Of a DNA stretch of 64,000 nt, positions 46,557 to 55,847 are shown one piece after another. The number at the start of each line of letters is the position of its first letter. The first letter of the stretch is position 1. Origin of the DNA: JAGREO01 sp020446285 (GTDB taxonomy: Bacteria > Pseudomonadota > Alphaproteobacteria > Geminicoccales > Geminicoccaceae). Location of the stretch: contig JAWKVP010000004.1 of assembly GCA_041398005.1 (NCBI GenBank), forward strand, positions 124,001-188,000, written 5' to 3'. Made by a program: the position numbers and the translations under genes. The notes under the pieces are model-generated. The model was given only the letters and a program-made list of their open reading frames with translations, had not been told where the DNA came from and ran no database searches.

Positions 46557-47414
46557 ATGCCTGACTTTCCCATTGTCGATGCCCATGTCCACCTCATCGA
46601 CCCGGCACGGGTTCCGCTGTCCTGGGGCGAGAGCGCGCCCGCCATCAACCGGCCGCATCTGCCCGCGGATCTCGATGCCGCCCGCGGCGATACCGAGATC
46701 GAGGCGTTCACCTTCATCGAGGTCGATGTCGTCGAGGGGCGCCATTTCGATGAGGCGCAGATGGTAAGCGGGATCGCACAGGCCGAACCGCGTCTGAAGG
46801 CGATCGTCGCCCATGCGCCGGTTCACAAGGGCCGGGCCGTCGACGGGGATCTGGCCGAACTTGCACGGATTCCGCTCATGCGCGGCATTCGCCGGTTGCT
46901 GCAACAGGAGAGCGACCCCGAATTCTGCCTGCGGCCGGAATTTCTCGAGGGCCTCTCCTGCCTGCCCGGGCACGGACTTCATTTCGAGATCTGCATCTAT
47001 CATCATCAGCTCGCCGCGGCCGTCGAGATGGTCAGACGGTGCGAAAACGTCACCTTCATGCTCGATCACATCGCCAAGCCCGGCATCCGCGACGGGCTGC
47101 GCGAGCCATGGGCGCGCGGCATCCGCGAGATGGCGGCTCTGCCGAACGTCGCCTGCAAGGTTTCCGGCGTGGTCACCGAGGCGGACCACGCGAACTGGAA
47201 ACCCGACCAGCTCGACTTCTATATTCACCATGTTATCGATTCGTTCGGATTTGACCGGGTATGCTTCGGCAGCGACTGGCCCGTGGTCAATCTGGCCGCG
47301 GATCATCGCCGCTGGATCGACCTGCTCGACACGTCGCTCCGACATGCGCGCAGTGACGAACTCCGGCGTCTCTATCGCGACAATGCACTGGGCTTTTACC
47401 GTATGGCACGATAG
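46557..47414 (+). CDS. Amidohydrolase family 2 (TIM-barrel lactonase-like) protein
   Basis: This 285-residue protein begins FPIVDAHVHLIDP with the HxH metal motif; VAHAPVHKG, FEICIYHHQL, FMLDHIAKPGI and the C-terminal VCFGSDWPVVN supply the remaining active-site residues. This is the layout of 2-pyrone-4,6-dicarboxylate/L-fuconolactone and L-rhamnonolactone hydrolase relatives. GAGGA precedes ATG 46557. The substrate is unknown; it ends 3 bp before gspE but the functional link is not evident. Confidence 0.85.
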   Translation: MPDFPIVDAHVHLIDPARVPLSWGESAPAINRPHLPADLDAARGDTEIEAFTFIEVDVVEGRHFDEAQMVSGIAQAEPRLKAIVAHAPVHKGRAVDGDLAELARIPLMRGIRRLLQQESDPEFCLRPEFLEGLSCLPGHGLHFEICIYHHQLAAAVEMVRRCENVTFMLDHIAKPGIRDGLREPWARGIREMAALPNVACKVSGVVTEADHANWKPDQLDFYIHHVIDSFGFDRVCFGSDWPVVNLAADHRRWIDLLDTSLRHARSDELRRLYRDNALGFYRMAR

Positions 47415-47417
47415 CCG

Positions 47418-49160
47418 ATGCTTCAGCTCTTCCGTCCGAGGCGAACCGCGGCACCGCCGCCGACACCGTCGCCGAGACGCCATCCCGCGCTCGCGCTGCT
47501 GATCGAGCGTGCGCGCCTGTCGGCAGCGGATGCCGAGCGGGCGGCCGCCGAAGCGCAGGACACGCGCGATCCCCTGCCGGCCGTTCTCGCCCGGCTGGAG
47601 CTCGTTTCGGGTCAGGAGTGGATGAAGCTCATGGCCGAACATTACGGCCTGCAGGTCGCCGATCCGGACGATTATCCCGACACGCCGATCCTTCCCGAGG
47701 CATTTTCCAGCCGCTTCCTTCGCCAGCGATGGGTGCTGCCGCTGGCGCGGGAGGATGACACGCTCTGGCTCGGCATGGCCGATCCGGCCGACGAGGCGAC
47801 GGTCCAGGCCGCGCGTCTCGCCTGCGATTGCCAGATCGTGCCGGTCGCCGCATCGGTCGAAGACCTCAGGGCCGCCTATGCCCGTTTCTTCGAGAGCGGC
47901 CAGGCGGCGATCAGGGAGATCGTCGAGGGCATCGACGAGACGGCGGACGGCGAGGATCCCGATTCGCTCGAGCATCTGATCGACCAGGCAAAGGAAGCCC
48001 CGGTCGTGCGTCTCGTCAACCAGCTCCTCAATGACGCGCTGACGATGGGCGCCTCCGACATTCACGTCGAACCCTATCGGGACAGGCTGCAGGTGCGCTA
48101 TCGCATCCATGGTCACCTGCGCGAGATCGGCGCCCCGCCGGCGAGGCTCGCCGCCGCGGTCATCTCGCGCATCAAGATCCTCGCAAAGCTGGACATCGCC
48201 GAACGGCGGCTGCCACAGGACGGCCGCACCCAGCTCACCCTCGGCGACCGCCGGATCGACCTTCGCGTCGCCACCATTCCCACCATGAACGGCGAAAGCC
48301 TCGTCCTTCGCCTGCTCGACACCTCCTCCGCCGGCGCCGACCTCGAAAGCGTCGGCCTCGACGGCGAGCGCGAGGCATCGTTGCGCGAGCAGCTCGCCGC
48401 ACCGCACGGCATGATCCTCGTGACCGGCCCCACCGGCAGCGGCAAGACGACCACGCTCTATGCCGGCCTTCGCCAGCTCGACGCGGTGCGCGACAAGATC
48501 ATCAGCATCGAGGATCCGGTCGAATACCAGATCGAGGGGGTGACGCAGATCCAGGTCCGCCCGGAGATCGACCTCACCTTCGCCCGCATCCTGCGCTCGG
48601 TGGTGCGTCACGATCCCAATGTCATCATGGTCGGCGAAACGCGCGACGGCGAAACGGCGGAGATCGCCGTACATGCGGCGCTCACCGGCCATCTGCTCCT
48701 GACCACCCTGCATACCAACAGTGCCGCCGGAGCGGTCGCCCGGCTTCTCGACATGGGTGTCGAACCCTATCTGCTCGCGTCAGTCCTTCGCGCCATCGTC
48801 GGTCAGCGCCTTGTCGGCAAACTCTGCCCCGAATGCCGCGAACCGCATCCGGCAAGCGAGATCGAACGCACCATCCTCGCCCGTTCCGGCCTGCATGTGC
48901 CACATGATCTCATGCTCCATCGTCCGGTCGGTTGCCGCAGCTGCAACGAGATCGGCTTCACCGGACGCATCGGCATCTTCGAGCTGCTGCTCGTCGACGA
49001 TGCGATCCGCCAGTTCATCCGCGACAGGGCACCCACCCAGGATATTCTCGATGCGGCGCTGCGTGCCGGCATGACCACCATGTTCCGCGACGGCGCACGC
49101 AAGGCCATGGACGGGCTCACGACCTTCGAGGAGGTATGCCGGGTGACCGAGGAGGCCTGA
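47418..49160 (+). CDS. gspE: Type II secretion/type IV pilus assembly ATPase (GspE/PilB family)
   Basis: This 580-residue protein has an N-terminal MshEN-type domain (residues about 40-155), then the secretion ATPase core: ASDIHVEPYRDRLQVRYRIH, Walker A GPTGSGKTTTLYAGLRQL, Asp box EDPVEYQIEGVTQIQV, Walker B VGETRDGETAEIAVHAALTG and His box LLTTLHTNSA. A zinc-binding tetracysteine (LCPEC and GCRSC) is near residue 475-515. It powers pseudopilus/pilus extension. Only gspF accompanies it here; the secretin and pseudopilins must be elsewhere. Confidence 0.93.
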   Translation: MLQLFRPRRTAAPPPTPSPRRHPALALLIERARLSAADAERAAAEAQDTRDPLPAVLARLELVSGQEWMKLMAEHYGLQVADPDDYPDTPILPEAFSSRFLRQRWVLPLAREDDTLWLGMADPADEATVQAARLACDCQIVPVAASVEDLRAAYARFFESGQAAIREIVEGIDETADGEDPDSLEHLIDQAKEAPVVRLVNQLLNDALTMGASDIHVEPYRDRLQVRYRIHGHLREIGAPPARLAAAVISRIKILAKLDIAERRLPQDGRTQLTLGDRRIDLRVATIPTMNGESLVLRLLDTSSAGADLESVGLDGEREASLREQLAAPHGMILVTGPTGSGKTTTLYAGLRQLDAVRDKIISIEDPVEYQIEGVTQIQVRPEIDLTFARILRSVVRHDPNVIMVGETRDGETAEIAVHAALTGHLLLTTLHTNSAAGAVARLLDMGVEPYLLASVLRAIVGQRLVGKLCPECREPHPASEIERTILARSGLHVPHDLMLHRPVGCRSCNEIGFTGRIGIFELLLVDDAIRQFIRDRAPTQDILDAALRAGMTTMFRDGARKAMDGLTTFEEVCRVTEEA

Positions 49161-49179
49161 CAGCCGTGTTGAGGAACTC

Positions 49180-50394
49180 ATGCCGAATTTCGCCTACAAG
49201 GCCCTGACCGCCAGCGGCGAGCGCGTGTCCGGCGAGGTCGACGCCTTCGACCGCAAGGCGGCGATCCAGCGCCTGCAGGCCGACGGGCTCATACCGATCG
49301 ATGCCGAACCGGCGGCCGCCGCGCGCGGTTCGTCCGTCGCATCCGCATCCGCCCCGTCGGCGCGCGCGAGCCAGCATGTCACCACCTTCACCCGCGAACT
49401 CTCCACACTGTTGAGGGCCGGCGAGCCGATCGAGCGGGCGCTGGCGCTGGTGATCGACGACAGCGGTGACCGCAAGCTCTCGGCAGCCCTCGGCCGCGTG
49501 CTCGGCAAGGTGCGCAGCGGTCAGCCGTTCAGCGAGGCGCTCGCCATGGAGCCCCGCCATTTCTCGCGGCTGTTCGTGGGCATGGTGCGTGCCGGCGAGG
49601 CGACCGGCCGCCTGCACGAACAGCTCGGCGAAATCGCGACCTTGCAGGAACGCGAGGCCGACGTGCGGCGCAAGCTCGTCGCGGCGATGACCTATCCGCT
49701 TATTCTGGTGGTCGTGGCGCTCGCCTCGATCGCGCTCCTGATGGGATATGTCGTCCCCCAGTTCGCGCCGCTCTTCGCCAATGCGATGGATCGCCTGCCG
49801 GCCTCGACACGCTGGATCCTGAATTTCTCGTCCTGGATCGAGACCAATGGCCGGGTCGGGTTCATCGGCTTGTCGATTGCGGTTCTGGGCCTGCTGCTCG
49901 CCCTGCAGACCGGCATCGCCCGTCCGCTGCTCGACCGCCTGTCGCTCGGCCTGCCGATGATCGGCACCATCGGTCGCGAGCGGGCAACGGCACAGCTCGC
50001 GCGCGGGCTCTCGACCCTGCTTCGCGGCGGACTGGACCTGCCGGCGGCGATCGCCATGACACGCGAGATGATCGCCAATACCGTCGTGCAGGCCGCGCTC
50101 GCGCGCGCGCTCGGCCAGATACGCCAGGGCCGAAGGCTCGCCGATGCGCTCAAGGACGAGGATTTCGTCGTGCCCATGGGCCTGCGCCTGTTCCGCACGG
50201 GCGAGGAGAGCGGTCGGCTGGCGGAGCTTTCGGGCTATCTCGCCGATCAGCTCGAAGCACGCATCGTCAACCGCACGACGAGGCTGGTGTCGCTGATGGA
50301 ACCGCTGCTCGTGGTCACACTCGGCGTTGCCGTCGGCGGTATCGTGATCTCCATTCTCAATGCGGTGCTGACCGTGAACGAGCTGGCCATTTGA
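49180..50394 (+). CDS. gspF: Type II secretion/pilus inner-membrane platform protein (GspF/PilC family)
   Basis: This 404-residue protein has the N-terminal NFAYKALTASGERVSGEVDA, two T2SSF helical domains (residues about 70-190 and 270-395: FTRELSTLLRAGEPIERALA and LARGLSTLLRGGLDLPAAIA) and three membrane helices (around 167-190, 220-240 and 370-395). It forms the inner-membrane platform contacted by GspE. GAGGAA precedes the ATG, 19 bp after gspE. Confidence 0.93.
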   Translation: MPNFAYKALTASGERVSGEVDAFDRKAAIQRLQADGLIPIDAEPAAAARGSSVASASAPSARASQHVTTFTRELSTLLRAGEPIERALALVIDDSGDRKLSAALGRVLGKVRSGQPFSEALAMEPRHFSRLFVGMVRAGEATGRLHEQLGEIATLQEREADVRRKLVAAMTYPLILVVVALASIALLMGYVVPQFAPLFANAMDRLPASTRWILNFSSWIETNGRVGFIGLSIAVLGLLLALQTGIARPLLDRLSLGLPMIGTIGRERATAQLARGLSTLLRGGLDLPAAIAMTREMIANTVVQAALARALGQIRQGRRLADALKDEDFVVPMGLRLFRTGEESGRLAELSGYLADQLEARIVNRTTRLVSLMEPLLVVTLGVAVGGIVISILNAVLTVNELAI

Positions 50395-50963
50395 TCCTTC
50401 CCCGTGACGGCGAGGTCGAGCTGATCGAACGGGCGTTCGATGCCGGCGAGGCGGCCGCATGGTTCGCACGGCTGCGCGACGGTATCGACTGGCGACAGGA
50501 AGAGCTGCGCATCATGGGCCGGATGGTCGCCGTGCCGCGCCTGACCGCATGGTATGGCGACCATGGCTATCGCTACAGCGGCGTCGATCATCCGCCGCGA
50601 AAACTCACTGACGATCTCGAAACCCTGCGCCGCAAGGCTGAAGACCTGTCCGGGGCGAGCCTGAACAGCGTTCTCGCCAATTTCTACCGAAGCGGCGATG
50701 ACGCGATGGGCTGGCATGCCGACAATGAGCGGGAACTCGGCGGGCAGCCGGTGATCGTCTCGCTCTCCTTCGGCGGCGCGCGCCGCTTCTCGCTGAAACA
50801 CCGCCACGAACCGGCCCTTCGGGTCGACATCGAACTTGCCGGCGGCTCATGCCTCGTCATGCGCGGCGCCACCCAGACATACTGGCTCCACCGCATCGCA
50901 CGAACGAAAAAGACCGTCGATCCCCGCATCAACCTCACCTTCCGCCGCATCCTCCCCCACTGA
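50391..50963 (+). CDS. AlkB-like 2-oxoglutarate/Fe(II) dioxygenase
   Basis: This 190-residue protein shows NSVLANFYRSGDDAMGWHAD with the HxD iron ligands, the strand VSLSFGGARRFSLKHR, and GSCLVMRGATQTYWLHRI with the distal His, ending RINLTFRRI with the 2-oxoglutarate-binding Arg. This is the complete AlkB/ALKBH2-3-type core that removes alkyl groups from DNA or RNA bases. The TTG start overlaps the gspF stop by 4 bp (TTGA), an unusual coupling of a repair gene to a secretion operon. Confidence 0.9.
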   Translation: MILPRDGEVELIERAFDAGEAAAWFARLRDGIDWRQEELRIMGRMVAVPRLTAWYGDHGYRYSGVDHPPRKLTDDLETLRRKAEDLSGASLNSVLANFYRSGDDAMGWHADNERELGGQPVIVSLSFGGARRFSLKHRHEPALRVDIELAGGSCLVMRGATQTYWLHRIARTKKTVDPRINLTFRRILPH

Positions 50964-50985
50964 CGAACCAGCTGGCACGGGCCGC

Positions 50986-51849
50986 TCAACCGGCGTCGTC
51001 GTAGGCGACGCGGAAGCCGAGGTGACTTGCGGCACTGTCGGGACTGCGTCCCGTTCGCGCGGCAATCCGGTAGCGATGGCAATAACTTCTGTGACACAGG
51101 AAGGAGCCGCCCTTCATGACCCGCTCGCGCTCGGCCCGCGCCTGTGCATCGCGCCTTTTCGCCGAACGCCCGAGGGAGCGCACACGAAAGGCATCCGCGC
51201 ACCATTCCCAGACATTGCCCGCCATGTTGTAGAGGCCATAACCGTTGGGCTCGAAACTTCTCACCGGAGCCGTCGCGATCCAGCCATCCGCGCCGGTATT
51301 GTCGGAAGGGAAATGCCCCTGCCAGATGTTGCAGGGAAGGAACGTCCCGTCGTCCGGCTCGCGGTCACCCCAGGGATAGATCCCCGCGGCATTGCCGCCA
51401 TGCGCGGCCGTTTCCCATTCCGCCTCGCCGGGCAACCGGCCGCCGCACCAGGCGGCGAAGGCGGTCGCATCGTTCCAGGAGATATGGGTCACCGGATGAT
51501 CGTCCAGTCCGGCGAGATCCGAATCGGGCCCGAGCGGATGCTTCCAGCAGGCGCCATCGACGCGGCGCCACCACGGTACCTCGACAACGGCTTTTGTCGG
51601 CGGAAATCCCTCGGGCAACAGCCCGATGAAGACGAACGACCAGCCGAAACGTTCGGAATCGGTCCGGTATCCGGTCGCCTCGGCGAACGCGGCGAAGCGC
51701 GCATTGCTCACGGTGACGGGTTCGATCATGAAATCGCGCAGCCGCACGGAGCGCTGCGGAGCCTCGCCATCGGCGGCAATGACGGGCTCGGCGGTGCCGA
51801 TCATGTTCCTTCCGCCACCGATCCTGACCGCCTCGTCCCGTCCGTTCAT
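50986..51849 (-). CDS. Formylglycine-generating enzyme (SUMF1/FGE family)
   Basis: This 287-residue protein has FMIEPVTVSNARFAAFAEAT, HPVTHISWNDATAFAAWCGG, RLPGEAEWETAAHGG, GYGLYNMAGNVWEWCADAF and the active-site GGSFLCHRSYCHRYRIAAR with both copper-binding cysteines kept, ending SHLGFRVAY. It should convert a sulfatase cysteine to formylglycine with O2. No signal peptide is seen. No sulfatase gene is in the window. Its start overlaps the stop of the depolymerase-like gene by 4 bp (ATGA). Confidence 0.92.
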   Translation of the reverse strand: MNGRDEAVRIGGGRNMIGTAEPVIAADGEAPQRSVRLRDFMIEPVTVSNARFAAFAEATGYRTDSERFGWSFVFIGLLPEGFPPTKAVVEVPWWRRVDGACWKHPLGPDSDLAGLDDHPVTHISWNDATAFAAWCGGRLPGEAEWETAAHGGNAAGIYPWGDREPDDGTFLPCNIWQGHFPSDNTGADGWIATAPVRSFEPNGYGLYNMAGNVWEWCADAFRVRSLGRSAKRRDAQARAERERVMKGGSFLCHRSYCHRYRIAARTGRSPDSAASHLGFRVAYDDAG

Positions 51850-53021
51850 CCGGATCCGCGTCCGGCGATGAATGCAGCGATGTGCGGTGACACCTTCCGG
51901 TTGAGATCCGGGCCGCAAAAAAGCGTCTCGTGGCCGCCATCCACATCGACCGCCACGCTGCCGGGCGCGAGCCCCCCGTCCGGCAGCGCATCGCCTGCGA
52001 CGAGCTTGTGTGCGGCATGGGTCTGTCCGCAACCGACGAGTTCGTCCTGACGCGCCTCGATGGAAAGGATCGGCACGGATCCGAGCCGGGAAGGATCGAT
52101 CGTGACACCGGCGACGCGCATGCCCCCGGACGCGAGTTCGGCATTGCGCAGGATCCGCTCGATCATGTCGCCATAGAGTTCGGCCGGCAGGTCGAGCAGG
52201 TGATGCAGGTCGCTGTGCATGCGTTCATAGGGACCGCTGACGCCGGAAAGCAGCTCGCTCCACAGGCCCGCCTGGGTTTCGAGATAACTGCCCGGATTGG
52301 TCGCGGCGTAGGTCATGAGCTGATAGAATCCCGGATAGACCTTGCGGCCCGCGCCCCGGTAGCGCTCGGGCGTGACGGCGGCGAGCTGGCTCTCGAGCGA
52401 ACCCTCGGGAAGGAGGTCGAGCCAGTGCTGCAGCGGTCCCGCCGCCTGCCGCGTATCCACGGGTGAACCGAGCAGGATGATCCCCGGCGGCAGGGCCGAT
52501 CCGCGTGCATGGGCGAGCAGGGCGCCGGCGAGCACGACGGGACCGGATTGCGACAGTCCGGCGAGCAGGGGCGTGCCATCCATCCCGGCGATCAGCCGCG
52601 CGACCAGCTCGATCTGCTCGTCGAGCCCGAAACGTCCCTCGTCCAGCGGCACGTCCTTGGCGTCGGCCCAGTCGGTGACGATGACATCTCCGAGAGCAGC
52701 GATGAGCGGACTGGTGACGGCGGTCGCATAGCCGGAATAGGGAGCGATGAAAAGCACCTCCGCCCCGCCCCGCCCGCGCTTGAAGCGCATGAGGCGGCAA
52801 AAGGCGGAAGGGCGCGGGAGTTCGACGATTTCCACCGGTGCCGCCGCATCCTGGCGCACGGCATCCTCGAGTGACATCGAACCCGGCCGCTGCGAACCGA
52901 ACGAACGACGGATGATTTCCGCATGCGCCGCCAGGAACGGCGATTGCCCGCCGGCCTGCAGGGCCATGCCAAGCCATGAGTCCCATTGCCGGCGATGCAG
53001 GTCGAACAGGTCATAGAACAT
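51846..53021 (-). CDS. Intracellular PHA depolymerase-like alpha/beta hydrolase
   Basis: A 391-residue protein. The N-terminus MFYDLFDLHRRQWDSWLGMA and the core FIAPYSGYATAVTSPLI, VTDWADAKDVPLDEGRF and IILLGSPVDTRQA match the PhaZ/PhaC-related fold, with Asp and His in SIEARQDELVG and VDGGHETLFCG. The nucleophile elbow reads LAGLSQSGPVV, a serine, where typical intracellular PhaZ has a cysteine. It lies downstream of alaS (7 bp) and upstream of FGE. It may release 3-hydroxybutyrate from PHB, tying to phaAB; an esterase role is an alternative. Confidence 0.8.
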   Translation of the reverse strand: MFYDLFDLHRRQWDSWLGMALQAGGQSPFLAAHAEIIRRSFGSQRPGSMSLEDAVRQDAAAPVEIVELPRPSAFCRLMRFKRGRGGAEVLFIAPYSGYATAVTSPLIAALGDVIVTDWADAKDVPLDEGRFGLDEQIELVARLIAGMDGTPLLAGLSQSGPVVLAGALLAHARGSALPPGIILLGSPVDTRQAAGPLQHWLDLLPEGSLESQLAAVTPERYRGAGRKVYPGFYQLMTYAATNPGSYLETQAGLWSELLSGVSGPYERMHSDLHHLLDLPAELYGDMIERILRNAELASGGMRVAGVTIDPSRLGSVPILSIEARQDELVGCGQTHAAHKLVAGDALPDGGLAPGSVAVDVDGGHETLFCGPDLNRKVSPHIAAFIAGRGSG

Positions 53022-53028
53022 CGGCCGG

Positions 53029-55686
53029 TCAGCCTGCCACGGCTCTGGCGAGGGCGGTTTCGATCGCCTCCACCGCAGCACCGGCGCGCGCGCCATCCGG
53101 TCCGCCGCCCTGCGCGAAATCGGCCCGTCCGCCGCCGCCCTTGCCGCCGACCGCGTCGACCCCGGCACGCAGGAGCGAGACCGCATCGACGCGGTCGCCG
53201 AGACCGTCGCTGACGGCAACCACGAGTGCGGCCTTGCCGTCATTGACGGCGATGAGCGCCACCACGCCCTCTCCCAGCTCCTTCATCAGTGCATCGGCAG
53301 CACCGCGCAGCTCCCTTGCCGGCAGCCCCTCGATTACACGCGCGGAAAAGGCGATACCGCCGACATCCTTCACGGAATCTCCGCCGCTCCCGCCTCCTTC
53401 GCCGGTCGCGAGACGCCGGCGCAGGTCGGTGACTTCCTGTTCGAGGCGGCGGCGTTCGTCGAGAAGTCCGCGGACCCGGCCTCCCACCTCGGAGGGCGTC
53501 GTCCGGAGCGCGCCCGCGACCTCGTCGAGCCACCCTTCCTCGGTTCGCACATGATCGAGAGCGGCCTCGCCGGTGAGTGCCTCGATCCGGCGGACACCGG
53601 ACGCCACTGCCCCCTCGGAAACGATCTTGAAAAGGGCGATGTCGCCTGTCCGGCCGATATGCGTGCCGCCGCAGAGTTCCATCGAATAGGTAGCGCCCGA
53701 CTCGTCGATTCCCATGGTGACGACCCTGACCTCTTCGCCATATTTCTCGCCGAAGAGAGCCATGGCGCCCGCGTCGATGGCGTCGGCGATCGCCATGACG
53801 CGCACATCGGCCGGATCGTTGCGGCGAAGAAAGTGATTCACCTCGGCCTCGACGGCGGCGAGATCCTCCGCCGTCAGCGAGCGCGGATGGCTGAAATCGA
53901 AGCGCAGACGATCGGGTGCGACGAGCGAACCCTTCTGGGCGACATGATCCCCGAGACGCCGGCGCAATGCCGCATGCATGAGATGGGTCGCGGAGTGGGC
54001 CCGCCGCAGCCGCCGGCGACGTTCGGAATCGATGGCGAGCGTCAGGGTGGCGCCGGTCACAAGGGAACCTTCCTCGACCGTTCCCTGATGGATGAACAGA
54101 TCGCCGAGCTTCCTGAGCGTATCGTCGATGCGGACACGCACGCCCTCGGCCGTCGCTTCCCCCGTATCGCCGACCTGACCGCCGGATTCACCGTAGAACA
54201 CGGTCTGGTTGGTCACCAGCGAAACCCTGTCGCCGGTCACGGCACGCTCGACCACCGCACCGTCCCTGACGATGGCGAGGACCTTCGCATCCGAGCGCTC
54301 AGCGCCATAGCCGAGAAATTCCGTGGCACCGTGTTCGTCGCGGATATCGTACCAGAGACTTTCGACACTGGCCTCGCCCGACCCCTTCCAGTGCTTGCGC
54401 GCCTCGGCCCGCTGGCGTTCCATGGCGGTCCGGAAACCCTCCTCGTCGACACCCCGTCCCCCGGCGCGCAGCGCATCCTGGGTCAGGTCGAGAGGGAAAC
54501 CGTAGGTATCGTAGAGTTTGAAGGCCGTCTCGCCCGCAAGCGGCTCGCCCTCGCCGAGCGCGCGGGTTTCATCCTCGAGCAGGCGCAGGCCGCGCTCGAG
54601 CGTCCGGCGGAAATTGGTCTCCTCCAGCCGCAACCATTCGACGATCGACGCCTCGGCGCGGCGAAGTTCGCCGAAGGCATCGCCCATCAGGCCGACGAGC
54701 ACCGGCACGAGACGCCACATCAGCGGCTCGCGCGCGCCGAGCATGTGCGCATGGCGCATGCCCCGGCGCATGATCCGCCTGAGGACGTAACCGCGTCCCT
54801 CGTTGGAGGGGGTCACTCCGTCGGCGAGCAGGAAGGCGGATGCGCGCAGATGATCCGCGATCACCTTGTGCGAGGGACGGTTGGCACCGACGTCGGGCGC
54901 GCCCGTGAGCTCGACACTCGCCTCGATGATCCGGGCGAAGAGATCGATCTCGTAATTGTCGTGCTTGCCCTGCATGACGGCGGCGATGCGTTCGAGGCCC
55001 ATGCCGGTATCGATGGAGGGGCGCGGGAGATCGATGCGGGTGGCGGCATCGACCTGCTCGAACTGCATGAAGACGAGGTTCCAGATCTCGATGAAGCGGT
55101 CGCCATCCTCGTCCGGACTGCCGGGCGGACCACCCGGAATGCCCGGCCCATGGTCGAAGAAGATCTCCGAACAGGGACCGCAGGGGCCGGTATCGCCCAT
55201 CGCCCAGAAATTGTCGGATGTGGGAATGCGGATCACCCGATCCTCCGGCAGCCCGGCGATCTTGCGCCAGAGCCCGAAGGCCTCGTCATCGTCGTGATAG
55301 ACCGTGGCGAGAAGCCTGTCGGCGGGCAGACCGAATTCCTTCGTGACCAGCGTCCACGCCGCGTCGATGGCCTCCTCCTTGAAATAGTCGCCGAAGGAGA
55401 AATTGCCGAGCATCTCGAAGAAGGTGTGATGACGGGCGGTATAGCCGACATTGTCGAGATCATTGTGCTTGCCACCGGCGCGCACGCATTTCTGCGAGGT
55501 CGCGGCACGCTTGTAGTCGCGCGGCTCCACCCCGGTGAAGACATTCTTGAACTGCACCATGCCGGCATTGGTGAACAGCAGGGTCGGATCATTGTGCGGA
55601 ACGAGCGACGAGGAGGGCACGATCTCGTGGCCGCGTCCCCTGAAGAAATCGAGAAATGCCTTGCGGATATCGTTGACGGTTTGCAT
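53029..55686 (-). CDS. alaS: Alanyl-tRNA synthetase
   Basis: An 885-residue class II synthetase. The catalytic domain has FLDFFRGRGHEIVPSSSLVP, YTARHHTFFEMLGNFSFGDY and DTGMGLERIAAV; the editing domain has RAHSATHLMHAALRRRLGDH and MELCGGTHIGRTGDIALFK (zinc ligands); the C-terminal DHHA1 domain ends near residue 885. It charges tRNA-Ala and edits Ser/Gly errors. ATG 55686 gives the standard MQTVNDIRKAF start. The 161-bp upstream gap holds its promoter. Confidence 0.97.
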   Translation of the reverse strand: MQTVNDIRKAFLDFFRGRGHEIVPSSSLVPHNDPTLLFTNAGMVQFKNVFTGVEPRDYKRAATSQKCVRAGGKHNDLDNVGYTARHHTFFEMLGNFSFGDYFKEEAIDAAWTLVTKEFGLPADRLLATVYHDDDEAFGLWRKIAGLPEDRVIRIPTSDNFWAMGDTGPCGPCSEIFFDHGPGIPGGPPGSPDEDGDRFIEIWNLVFMQFEQVDAATRIDLPRPSIDTGMGLERIAAVMQGKHDNYEIDLFARIIEASVELTGAPDVGANRPSHKVIADHLRASAFLLADGVTPSNEGRGYVLRRIMRRGMRHAHMLGAREPLMWRLVPVLVGLMGDAFGELRRAEASIVEWLRLEETNFRRTLERGLRLLEDETRALGEGEPLAGETAFKLYDTYGFPLDLTQDALRAGGRGVDEEGFRTAMERQRAEARKHWKGSGEASVESLWYDIRDEHGATEFLGYGAERSDAKVLAIVRDGAVVERAVTGDRVSLVTNQTVFYGESGGQVGDTGEATAEGVRVRIDDTLRKLGDLFIHQGTVEEGSLVTGATLTLAIDSERRRRLRRAHSATHLMHAALRRRLGDHVAQKGSLVAPDRLRFDFSHPRSLTAEDLAAVEAEVNHFLRRNDPADVRVMAIADAIDAGAMALFGEKYGEEVRVVTMGIDESGATYSMELCGGTHIGRTGDIALFKIVSEGAVASGVRRIEALTGEAALDHVRTEEGWLDEVAGALRTTPSEVGGRVRGLLDERRRLEQEVTDLRRRLATGEGGGSGGDSVKDVGGIAFSARVIEGLPARELRGAADALMKELGEGVVALIAVNDGKAALVVAVSDGLGDRVDAVSLLRAGVDAVGGKGGGGRADFAQGGGPDGARAGAAVEAIETALARAVAG

Positions 55687-55847
55687 CGGGCTTCCGGCTG
55701 GAACGGGTCGGTTTCCGTCTTCATAGCGAGGCAGCGGGCACGAAGAAAGCATCTCGACCCCCGGGACGGGGCTGCAAACCGGCAAATCTCCGCTGTTTTT
55801 CCTGTTCAATATATACCAACCCCGATCATGTTCAATCGTGGCGCGAT

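Noticed and set aside
46302..48713. An 803-codon minus-strand frame opposite the amidohydrolase and gspE.
   Set aside because: Both plus-strand proteins carry full catalytic motifs; the antisense frame has skewed composition and no motifs.
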